A DNA stretch of 64,000 nucleotides from Xiphias gladius (taxonomy: Eukaryota; Chordata; Actinopteri; Istiophoriformes; Xiphiidae), in assembly GCF_016859285.1 (NCBI RefSeq), contig NC_053416.1, positions 14,552,001-14,616,000 of the forward strand, given 5' to 3'. The notes under the pieces are model-generated. The model made no database searches. It worked only from the letters and a program-made list of their open reading frames with translations, and had not been told where the DNA came from. The translations under genes were made by a program, and so were the position numbers. This document shows positions 12,657 to 23,791 of the stretch, in pieces (positions within the stretch are counted from its first letter, which is position 1; the number at the start of each line of letters is the position of its first letter).

Positions 12657-14159
12657 CTCCCGACACAGCCACAACTAGATGCCCATGCTGCCGCCGCAGG
12701 AGGAAAACGTGCCGCACTGCACAGACACTGCTTCCGGGTCAACGGGGTTTTTTTTTTTTTTTAACAACCACCAGAAACTTTATTGAACATCCCAAAACAG
12801 GAGGATATCAGCAGACAGCTCTAGTCTTTTAACAGGAAGCTCAGGCAATATAATAATCCAATGAATAATTTATTTTATCAGTTCTTTATAATCTTCCAGT
12901 AGAAAGACAGCTTTTTGTTTGTTTTTCTGTTACTGTGGTTGTTAAAGGATGCATGCAGATGTTTTACACCAACTGAACAAAGTCACCGGGTGAAGTTGTA
13001 GTTTTCCCATTCATGAATGTTATTTCCCACAGAAGCATCTGTTGCTGCTAAAAACCTAAAACCAGCACTATGCATTCAGAGATTTCTTTTTTACTGAACT
13101 AGCTAATAAAGTTAATAAAGAAATGTTAACAAAGAGGATTTTTGTGTACCTTTAGCTTTCCCTTAGCACCACCTCCATTTTCACATTTAAACGAAATATT
13201 AAAGCTTTAAAAGAGATGATTCCCATAAAATTTACTTGGCAAATTCATGCTGCGACAGCGAGATGAGTAATTTTGACTGTAATGGCCACATGTCCTCTTT
13301 TGGTAGTGCCACCCTCAGGGTAAACGTCATCCTTTTAACCCCCCTACAGGTAACAATAGGTCTGAGAATAGCAAAGTAGTCACACGGTTGTCCATTCCAT
13401 CCAGTAATCATCCTGCAAAAATTATATATCATGAAAAATTCATCCGTGCATGTTAAGTAACGCACACTGGATATTTTAACTTTCATGTTTTAAGCTACCT
13501 GAGAAAAACTTAACTGAATTTGGAATATTTAAGACACACACAAGAAAAAAAACAACTCTTAAATAACAATTTGCATCTTATATGGTCTTTCCACATAAAA
13601 AAAAGTTTAATTATCTCATTAAACATTTTTTTTAAATTACATTTAATCCTATTCTCTTATTATAAAACCCCAGAATCTAGGAATATGCAGATTTGTTTTG
13701 TTTCAAAAGTTTAACTGCCGGACACAAGATGTCTAGTCCATTCTCAGTTTGTGCACTGGAGGCTTCAAGTTTCCACGGCACGCTTCTATAATAAGGTGCA
13801 TACTGGACCACGGCTGGCTGTCAAACTAAATGTAATGTCGCAAAATCATCTTGTACGTGCATGTCACAGACTGAGGTTTAAGTGAGATTTTTGAGTGGAG
13901 GGGGACTTTAAATTGAAGCTGCAGAAGACATAAGAAATCATACATAAAACATTACAGTGCATTAAACAGTAAAGAAAAAGATCAGAACTCGTACCATTTA
14001 TTTTTCCATAAAAAGATACTCTTTATTAAAACTGCATGCAAATTCCATTTATCCCAGACCGGATCATTTAATGGCAGAGGGAGAGTTGAGGTTGCAAAAA
14101 AGATCAGCAGTAAGAGTCTGACACGATCACTATCAGAGTGTGGTTTCCTTAGGGCTCCT
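12657..14159. other. Interval between mybbp1a start and tbl2 stop
   Basis: This holds the mybbp1a 5' flank and the tbl2 3'UTR. On the minus strand two AATAAA signals lie at 14027-14022 and 14002-13997, so tbl2 transcripts probably end near 13980. At 12749-12785 an AATAAA on the minus strand is followed about 20 bases later by a poly-A stretch, resembling the 3' end of a retroposed transcript. Its body (12786 to about 13480) was not recognised. No coding gene was found here. Confidence 0.6.
13997..14027 (-). terminator. Polyadenylation signals for tbl2
   Basis: Two AATAAA hexamers on the minus strand (14027-14022 and 14002-13997) lie about 135-160 bases past the tbl2 stop codon. They are the most likely 3'-end signals for the transcript. 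Confidence 0.6.
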
Positions 14160-17100
14160 TCAGTCGACAGGACCAGCCAGCACAGTGTCCAGGGCACTCT
14201 GAGCCTCCTTTATCTGCTGCTGCAGTCTCTGCTTCATGGCTTCATTCTGGGCTTTCTTCAGCATGTCCTGCATGTCTCTGATGGCTGCCCGGTAGCCCGG
14301 GGCGTTGTGAAACACTCGGATGGCCTTGTCGCCGCTGCACACCAAGAAGCGCCCGCTAATGTCAAATCTGAGGTCGTTGATCTCCTCGCTGTGGACGCCG
14401 TGCATTTCCTCCTCCAGCTGGCCGCTGGCAGCGTTGTACAAAGCAACGTTACAGCCGTCACTGATGGCCACCACCCGGCCGTCAGGAGACAAGGTCACCA
14501 GGCTACCTTCAGATGACGCACAGGGGACTGTCTTCAGGAGGTAGGGATCTTGCTGCTTTTTGTACTCCACATCTGTGTTCCACAGCTTCCATGTACCGTC
14601 TTTGGAGACGGTCACCATTCTGATATTAAAAAAAAAAAAAAAAAAAAAGCAAAGAAAAGAAAACAATTACACAGCAGTAATAGCTGCATATTATAAACAA
14701 CAGATGCCGGACAGCAAATCTATCAAACAATAGGTCTGTCAGCACTTCGGAAGCTCACTAATTAATATGTTATAGCTCATTTGTTTAATTCCGTGGTTTT
14801 ACGGGAGTTAGGTGCTGGACTATTTCTTGGCAGAGGGTAGCAACTTTCTAGAGTCCTGTGATTATCTTCAGGTTGCCAGGAAACCACTAGGAACTCCACC
14901 TAACCCCTGGTAAAACCACAACATATTGTCTTTACACTTTGGTTTTTGTATGTCAGTTATGAGGCTTAAGGTGCTGGTAGATGTAATTTTCTACATTGGA
15001 CAGAGACAGGCTAACAGTTTCCTTGTTTCAAGACTTAATGCTAAGCAAAGTTCATCGGCTGCTGAATCTCTCTTTTTATTTAGTGGTATCAATCTTCTCA
15101 TCTAACTCTCATCAAGAAAGCAAATTAAACGCATTTCCCAAAATGCCAAACTATTCCTTTAAATTCCTTTGTAGTCAGAAAAGCCTTTGTTACCTGTGAG
15201 AGTTATTGGAAAAGGCGAATGAGTGAACTCCTGCAGAGTGGCCCTTCAGGTCAAAAGCTCGCGTCACCTCTCTGAATTCTCCTCCCTTCCCAAAGCAAAC
15301 CTCCCACACCTTCACGTCAGGGGTGAAGCCACATGACGCCACAAACCTGAGCACAGAGACGAAGAGCACACACAATTACAGCTCCACAAAGTATCACTTT
15401 GCAGACATCTGTTTTCACTTTTAAAGTCTTCTTCTGTTGATCAGAGTCAAAAAAGCCACATTAAATCTACTTTGAATCAATGTTGTAAGACAATTAAACA
15501 TAACTTACAAGGGGGGTGAATACTGTATGTTTTCTAGGTACTATAAATCTGAGAGAGCTCCCTTTTGGTCTTTCGAGTGAAAGGTTTGCAGTGATGGAGG
15601 GGGTGGGACTGACCTGCCACACGGAGAGATGGCAGCATAAGAATTGGTCATCTGGTTAGTGTTGATAGAGGCCAGTATGTCTCCTTTCAGATCCCAGATG
15701 TGGATGCTGGTGTCGGTGGAGGCGCTCATGATGAACTTGCCTGCAGAGCGGAAACACGGGATTAGCACTACATGAATTTTAGACTGGTGACAAACTACAA
15801 GACCTGTGAAATCTAATCTAAGGAGACTGAACGCACCTTTCTTCACACAAACTGATTTTAAAGACATTTTCTTTCTTAGCAGTAATTCTACTCGTGTGAA
15901 ACTACAGTCACCTTTGGCGTTGGGCAGACAGGATATCAGTCAAGGGCATTTTGTTGCTTGTCGCAGACTCATCAAATACAAGCCTGAAGGCTGCTACAAC
16001 TTCTGCACAGCTTCATCCACACAGTAAGGAAGCACTGGGTGCAGTGGTGTCATGCAGTGCGTTTACATGCCCTTAAGTAACCAGGTTACTGTGACCCGAT
16101 TTCTTAAAGGCATGTATACAAGGTACAAGGAGGATGAAAGGAAAGATTACTACATGTATCCTCATGTACATAATGACTGCATTCAAAGTCCAACAAAAAG
16201 TCTGTTTCCACAGCTGAACATTTAACTATTTGTAAAATTCAGACAAATTCGTGCCGTGAGCAAAAGCTGCGCTCTCACTATACTGTCAGTCCCCTAACAC
16301 ACAGTCAAAAATCTGTTAAAGTAAGTTTGTAATGTTTCCAAGATAAAGTCGGGGCTGGGAAAGAAATCTGATCACTTGCCTGCTGCATGTATAAGTGGAT
16401 TTACAGGAACAAGGTCCAGTAACATGTTCTCTGATTACCTGTGTAACCTGGCTTCTCTGAGTAAGCCGATTTCTTGGGCGTATATAAACAAACTGAATAT
16501 TCGAATGAGGGATGGACAAATCTTCTAATGTTTACTAATAATTAAAAAAAAAATTTAAGTTCTCGACTAGCAAGCAACAGAGAAGGGAGCAAGCAGGGAC
16601 AGGAATCCAACGTAACTTTATTTGCCAATTGATTCAGGATTCAGTGCTGTTTCTACAGTAGAAATGATAAACCATCAAACACGTTGCAGTAAATCACAAA
16701 AAACAAAACAAGAGTCTTTGCTGCTGCTTTGTTATTGCTTCTCAAACAAAGCTGTCACATTTCAATAATCTTCAAAGACATTCAGATACAGCAGAAACGC
16801 AAACAAGAATATGCAAAAGGGTATTATTTTTTTTGTCATATTTCCAGTGCAGGAACTTTTCAACAGAAACCAAACTAAGGAACATTACCTGTGCTTCATC
16901 CGAAGGAACAAGCATCAAAATATTATTCCTCTAGGAGTTATGCTCTAGGAGTAGCACTTTCTGATGGCCCAGAAACTTCCAGGGCAGAATTTGCCAAAAA
17001 AAAAAAAAAAAAAAAAAATACTACTACTTGTGTACAGCTTCATTCACACGGTGAACAACTCCGGGTTCCACTACTATCAATACTTGTACAAGGACTTTTG

Positions 17101-20100
17101 TAATCTTTACTGATGTTTAAAAAAAATGTTGTCAGCTATATGATTCATCTAAGCAAACCATGTACCCACACTAAAAAAAAAAAAAAACTCCTATTTTCAA
17201 ACAGGACTTTAAGACATTTCATGTGTTCTGTACCTGTCTCGGCAATGCCAATGTTGAGGATGGGTGCTTTGTGTTTCTGTGGGAAGTCCTCAGCGTTAGC
17301 TTTGAAGCTTAAAGTGCCGTCATCCTTCTTGATCATTTTGAAGATTCGAATGGCATCTCCATTGGCCAACCAGGTGATAAAAGCCCTGCAGTGAAAAGGT
17401 TAGAGTCAGTGTACGAAGAGGTGGGATTTTCATGTGCCTTTACCCAAAAATTATCTCCAGATGAACCTATGAAATGTCTGTTTGCGAGACGAACACAGAA
17501 TTCTGCTCTGCTTATCTATATTACTGGTATGTGGTGTGCATATTCAAACAAAATCTGCATTTGAAAATTACAGAAATTCAAGTGAACTGATTTGCAGAGC
17601 AATTATATTAAATACATGACTTTACTTTTGGTGAATGTAAAACTAAGTAAAAGTGAAAGTAAAGTCATTTAAATTCCTTTCAATGAAGCAGACCCGATTT
17701 ACTTCAGTAAAGAACCTCTAATCTTTACTTGGCCTTGATTAGCTGGAACAATCAGCCAATTACTAGACTGAAAGAAAATTAATCAGCTATGGTATATAAA
17801 TATTTTGGGGTTTGCACTGTTGGTCAAACAGAGAAATTTGAAGATGTCTACTTTGGCTCCAAGAAATTGTGACGGACAACTTTCACACCCACTGTCTTTC
17901 CCACTAGTTTTTTCTAGCTATCCTTCAAAAATACAAGGTGAAATAATGGTTGCAATTGAAATTGCTATGCGTTCACTGGCTACATTGAATAGTATTGTTT
18001 ACACTATGTAAGCTTTGAATTGCCTGAGACCTAAGACTGTAAAGATCTAGTCAGACTTGACACTGACTGGGAATCAGGACCAAAAATCTCACATCATAGC
18101 ATCATACAGCTACAAAACAATTGACTGATGAGAGAAATAATCATCTGAATAATGAATAACAAAAGTCAACGTTAGCTGTGGCTTTAGCTGAGATGGCTGC
18201 TGAGGAAGTGCAGTAGCTAACAAATTTAGTCATGTGAGGTAATTCTTCACTTAATATCTCAATGCTGCTTAAAGCTGTGGGCCCTGGTTTATTTAAGTTA
18301 GACTTGGATCTTGGTTAAATTTAGGCTTATAGTTCAGATTATTAAGGTTCGTCTGGGGATAGATATGGAGATGCTTTATATAAATGACTACGTTTAGTAA
18401 GACAGAAGGAGGGACCTAGAGTCTGGGCTGAAGCGGACCAGTGTAGCATGATCCAGCTCCACATTGGCTCTCAGACACTTGTGTTCCCGCTCCAGGAAGT
18501 CTTTGGTGCTCCAGATGCGGACGGTGCGGTCGTCAGCACAGGACGCCAGGTACTTCCCATTACTGCTGAAATCAAGGCACGTCACATTCCCACTGTGGCC
18601 CTGAAAAGTACACACAAACACACACAAGCTCAAAGAGTGGCTTTGGATAAGGAGCCTAAAGTAATGTGTGGTTTGTTCTTTTTGAAGATGCGAATCTTTA
18701 AAAACAGATCAGAAAAACACTCAGTTGCCAGTTTATTAAGTCCATCTAGGTAAAACTAATGCACGCTAATACAACAGCTCTGTAAAGAATCCTATTTTGA
18801 TCAAAGTTATGTTGTTTTAGTTCAAACTGCTTTAGAGAGATGTCTGTAATATTTTGTCCACCCCTTTAATATCAATGAGAGTGGACTAAATAGAAACAGG
18901 ACCCTTTTAGATCTCTGAGGTGTTGAGAGATACTGTATGTCGCTGGACAACAGTGCTCATTGTACTCAGGGGCTCCAACAGTGTGTGCGTTTTACAGTGT
19001 CAGTGTGTGTTCCAGTTTACCTTCAATGAGGCTGCCAACAGCGGGTGGCTGAAACTGTGCTGTGAAGCTTTATCCTTACGGCTGCGCTGCTTGTCCTGTT
19101 TCTGTTTCTTGGAAGCAGCGCCCTTCACAACACTGCCTTCAGCTGAAAGACAAACAAAAGGTACTGAAGAACATATTCATTCATGATACTACATCATAGC
19201 CACATCATGCCCACTCAAACTAATGAAGATGTCTAGGTTTCTGCATTTGTCACTGTCACGCAAACGTTTGGGGAACCCCTTGGCAAACTGCATATTTTGT
19301 TGATTTTTGAAGTGGAATGAAGTAAGTACAACCCCTGCAGCAACAGACATTTAAATGTTGTTAAAAGCCTTTCAAATATTAATGCACTGTTGCTTTTTAT
19401 TTCAACTTAAAAATCGGGGGGAAACTAACAGTATTTCTGGCAAGTACAAAACCTTGGGCACCCTCCTAAGCGAGTACTTAGCAAGCTCCCTTAGGCAGAT
19501 ATCACAGCTTGCAATGCTTCTGGTTACTAAGTGCTGACTTGGTACGGTGCCAAAACTTTTGCAGATGCCAGAATTACTGTTAAGTTTGTTTTTCTATTTT
19601 TTAAGTACGTGAAATAAAAAAGTATTTAAGTCTTTTACACAACTGCATTTATGTGTGTCTTTTTGTATAATAGTTAGGTTTCAACTACAGTGTAGGAGTA
19701 TTAGGGGAAATGTCCCTATGAACAGTGATAGATGTGTTGTGAAGCTAAAGAGAAGTCAAAAACGATGAAAATAAAAATGTCCATGCCTAATGGCCATGAT
19801 ATTTTAATCTCTGATTAGGCTGTTAAGGATAAAATAGTAAAGAGAATATCTGTTTAAACCTCAAACTTCATGGTATTTACCTGACAAAACTTTTGAAAAA
19901 GTAGGTGGTATACAATTACTGGTGTAGTGTAACTATGAACTGCCAATCACTCCCATAGTCCCCTTGATTTTCCTTCTTTTCTGGATAATGTTTTATTCTT
20001 GCAACTTTTCTCCCCATGATACAGTTCTTTGTGACAACAGGATTATCACTTTTAATAGGAAATCACTGTATAAGGCTGAATGGTATAAGACTGATATCAT

Positions 20101-21206
20101 TTGTTTTAACTGGCTTACTGGATATTGACAGCAGGTTTTTGAAATAAAATGACTATCTATAAATACAGCGTGAAGGCTACTAAGTTCCATAGGCCTTACT
20201 GAATCTTATTCAGAATTGTATTGTCTCTTCTTGTATTAAAACCTCTTACAACACTGCCCTCTTTTTAGGTCTGCCACACTGACTTGAATGATAGGAGATG
20301 CATTTACAATCTAATCTGTAAAGATAAGATTTTAGGTAATACTTACCCAGTAGGTACATCAAAAATGTGGGTCTGAGATGAACCCTTGTATTTTATGTTC
20401 CCCTGCCACATAAACTATTGATCATTTGTTTTTTTCAGTTTGAACACACAAGCACATTTTGGAAAGATACATCAAGACATTTACATGTCTTGATGTAATC
20501 TTTAAAAAACAAAAAACAAAAAAAACAACAGGATTCTGACTTGTTGGAGCTTATTAATTTTTATTATGTTGCTGTTCACACAGAATATTACATATGCAAA
20601 TGATTTAACAAACGTCCTTCCTTTAATTTATTTAAGTCTCAAATTTCTACCAAACATGAAGAGTAAAACTGCAAAACGGTGCACTGATATGTTAATCTTC
20701 TCTTTTAACCTTCTCTTGTACATTTTGGAATTGAAAAAAAAAATGTTTGTCCACGGACACGCAATTAATAGGTAATGGTTGGACATAAACCAGTCATCCC
20801 ATTGGTCCGTCAGTGTAACATCTGCTGATTGGCCAACGACGGGTGTCAGTAGCTCAAAAGTTGATTCAGTCTCTCATGAGTCTGTGTGTGTTGCTATGTG
20901 AACGAGTAACAAATATCACTGATACACTTCTACTACTATCATCTATCCACATTGGTTGTGAATTACTGCACCCGAAGAGACATGTCATTCGGACAGTCGG
21001 ACAGCCACCGTGAATGAGTCGGTGACTCACCGCCTCAGAGGCTAGCTACAGTTACATTAGCTAGTTAGATAGCTCTTACCGGCAAACTCCGCAGCCTGCT
21101 CCGTTTCCTCTCTTATTTCTTCCTTCCGTCTTCCCACTGCTAATGCGACCAGAATAACCAGTGCGCCCAGTAGCAAAGTCAAGGCAACCAGAGCAGATGC
21201 TTCCAT
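14160..21206 (-). CDS. tbl2: Transducin beta-like protein 2 (ER-anchored WD40 protein)
   Basis: TBL2 is an ER membrane WD40 protein reported to bind PERK and support the ER stress response (family knowledge). There are seven coding exons: 21206-21080, 19142-19021, 18600-18416, 17385-17234, 15740-15614, 15346-15194, 14619-14160. They sum to 1326 nt, 441 aa plus stop, in phase throughout. Residues about 4-24 form a hydrophobic anchor ([20 protein letters not shown]). A Lys/Gln-rich linker ([14 protein letters not shown]) follows, then WD repeats from residue 84, with [37 protein letters not shown] and [11 protein letters not shown]. The C-terminus is a helical tail ([20 protein letters not shown]). 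Human TBL2 is about the same length. The start was taken at MEASAL because it leads straight into the anchor; an upstream in-frame ATG exists at 21284. The neighbour pom121 is conserved with human 7q11.23. Confidence 0.97.
14745..15165. repeat. Rearranged copy of the 'CTTGGGAAATACGC' repeat with segments in opposite orientations
   Basis: The segment 14950-15165, read in reverse, matches 10460-10640 ('cattttgggaaatgcg', 'gagttagatgagaag', 'gataccac'). The segment 14745-14880 carries what I know as the downstream part of the same repeat ('gctcactaattaatatgtta', 'ggtgctggactatttcttgg') in forward orientation. The stretch 'ggttttacgggagttaggtg' near 14797 recurs inverted near 14901-14920. The copy is therefore partly folded back on itself. 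It lies between tbl2 exons 6 and 7. Confidence 0.55.
16050..16535. repeat. MITE-like repeat with 'GTTTACATGC' / 'GTTTATATACGC' inverted ends
   Basis: The left end reads TGCAGTGCGTTTACATGCCC, then 'aaccaggttactgtgacccgatttctt'. The right end, read in reverse, gives 'gtttatatacgcccaagaaatcggcttactcagagaagccaggttacac'. The ends therefore form an imperfect inverted pair around about 400 bp. No transposase was seen. It lies in the tbl2 intron between exons 4 and 5. Confidence 0.55.
19255..19580. repeat. Short inverted-repeat DNA element
   Basis: The left end 'cacgcaaacgtttggggaac' and the right end 'ggtgccaaaacttttgcaga' are imperfect inverted complements (the reverse of the right end gives 'gcaaaagttttggcacc'). 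They flank about 280 bp without a credible frame. It looks like a non-autonomous Tc1/mariner-type element (inference). It lies in the first intron of tbl2. Confidence 0.5.
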
Positions 21207-23791
21207 ATCGAAAGCTTGCTGCCACGTATTTCTCACAGCTAAAGGGCCACTACTTGGGTACCACACTACTGAGGCACGGCGCATGCGTCAAAATCTTCGT
21301 CGTCTTTTTTCTTGGCGTCATTATGGGAAACTGAGATTACCGCCCCCTACTGGACTGGACGGGAGCTGCTACACCTGGGCATGAGTATGGATTTGGTGGT
21401 TTTTCGAACTGGTTTAAAATTCAGCTGGGACTGTTGTCCAGAGCAACAAATCTTTCAGACCAAACCTGTAAAAGTGCAGCTCAGTGACAGTTAGCTGGAT
21501 CATGGAGTATTTAAGGTGAATCCCATGCATGAACTCATTTTCAGATATTAAAGAACGTTGATAAAATTATGATTTTAGATGAGAACAGGCTTGAGTTATT
21601 GAGAAATCATTGTTTCTGTAATTTTCACAATTGCCAATACTTGCACATGATAAAATATAGAAAATCAAAGTTTGTACATTAAAAAAGTAATCTATCCAGA
21701 TTTTTAGATATTGTGAGCAAAAAGAAATAAACTCAACTAAAAAATTCTGATTAAAGGACAAATGAAGCCAAAACATATGGCATTTACTTTGCTGTTAAAA
21801 TAGAAATTTGTCATTTGAACACTAAAACTAAGGTTAACAAAAATTAAAGCTGCTTTTTAAGATATTTAAGAAAGTTTTAATTTTCACAGCAAGCTTGTGA
21901 TAACCATATAGAAGGGTCCTGCAGTTCCATTGGGTACAACCAACCTAACATCGCTTGTAGTGTAACCACATTAACTACTTTCACAGTGATGAAAGGGTGA
22001 AAAGATCGTGGAACACCGTGTTCTCAGTTGTATTGTAATGAATTATTGTCCTATTCTACAGATGCCTGTTTGAACTTTTTTCACCCTTTTCTTTTGAGAT
22101 ATACTGTAAAAAAAACAAAACAAAACAAAAAAAAACTGGATATGGTGGTTACATCAAAACAGCTACAGAAGAAACATATGCTGTGTGCGCCTATTGCTTA
22201 TTCGGTGACAGTGGTAACAGTTTATTTGGTAACCCTTCGTTCAAAAGTATTGAAAAGCTTGAACTCAGCTAATGGTCACTACAATGGCTGGGTCTCATAG
22301 TCAGAAAGCAAAAGAATGGGACCTTGAATGGTTAAATGTGTTCTTGTTGGAACATCCATGTCAAAAATTCAGTTTTTATTCATTCAAAATTTACAATCAA
22401 AAACTGCATCAGATACTGCTCACTTTTCACAAGAGGTGATTATTACCCAGAACAAAAATAATTTCGATAAAATAACTTTGACTGTTGACATCAATTGGTT
22501 TACACTCGTGTTTACCGGAAAAAATTCCTCACCTCATGGCGCAAGTGACATTAGAGACAACAAAAATCCCTGCATCATAGTGCGAGTATCTGGCAGGTAA
22601 GGGTTTACAATTCGACAGATTGTATTTTTAGTAAATGTGATGTTACATTGTGGTGTGGTCTGATATAAGTCATATTTCAGAAGTGGGGAGATTGTGTTGC
22701 TGTGCAGATGTTAAACAAAAACTCACTGTATTTATTAAGGTTCAACTGTATTAACACTAGCTGAAAGTAAAATCTTATTGATCTAGTCGATACTGTCAGA
22801 TTAGTTATTTTTCAGTGAACTAACAAGGATTCAGTGCCTGGGAGTAAAGAGAGGTAGTCTGGCACAAACAAACACGTCTCAGGATTTAAAGATTAGATAA
22901 AGATCACAGATTCCTTTCACAGGCATGGAGTTGAAGAATTGGCTTTGGTTTGACACAAGTCAAGTCAAGAGTAGTCATCCTAATCACATACTGACCGACT
23001 AATCACATCAGTGTTGGCAATCACTATCAAAAAAGGCTGTCCACAGGAGGACTCTGGGAATGCTTGCAATGACAAAGAGTATGAAACAAGAACACAAGGG
23101 TCTTCACTAACTACATTAAGACATTTACTATATTGCCCTTAAGTGCAGAAACACATCATTCATTTACAGGGTCAGAGAGCCAATTAAAAAAATAATTTAA
23201 AATGCAAACGACTCATAACTTTACATTTACACTGCAGCATTGTGTACCTTATCTGAATCAACTGTGCATTTCACCCTACTCAGACTCATTCAGAGAATGT
23301 ACTCAAATATTCGGTAACATACAAACCAGTGAGCGCTTCACGTAAAAAAATAAATGTTTGAGCCAAGGCTCCATGTCTTTGTCTGACTCAGCTTTCTCCT
23401 TAAGACGAACCAATGGGAGTGTCCACATTTTGTAAAAGGAAAAAGAACTTTGGATATGCTTTTGTTCAAAATCAAACTATTCAATTGTCTTTTCTCTCCC
23501 TTCAAGTATTGTACACTGTTCTGGATTCTGTCTCCTCACTGCTACGTTCCCTCACTGGGTCATGTCATCATCCAGGCAGCATGAACTCAGCAAGCTGGTG
23601 TGCTCTTTTTAACTCCTCTGCAAACAATGTTTTGGGCCAGCACAACCCAATGGAGGAGGGGAAGGAAGCAGAGGGCATGGTGGCGGCCTGGTTGGGGGAT
23701 GTTGGGCTTAGAACAGAGCAATGTTAGCCGGATTAGCCATAGCAGCAACAGCCGAAGTCCTCTGAAAGCGGTGTTGGAAACATTTAGCAGG
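21207..23791. other. Interval between tbl2 start and pom121 stop
   Basis: The first 150 bp are the tbl2 5' flank, and short TAGCTA/GCTAG-type motifs cluster at 21040-21075 just inside the gene. The rest is AT-rich, with no recognised gene. The part next to 23791 must contain the pom121 3'UTR. No clear minus-strand AATAAA was found close to the stop, so the 3' end was not placed. Confidence 0.5.

Noticed and set aside
12349-12717. 122-residue Gly/Arg-rich minus-strand frame
   Set aside because: It is a shifted frame of mybbp1a exon 1; the frame with QQNRVFLDFFWD is the real one.
13232-13486. 84-residue minus-strand frame upstream of mybbp1a
   Set aside because: No family resemblance, no start context and no splice partners. 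It lies in a likely repeat or retroposed stretch.
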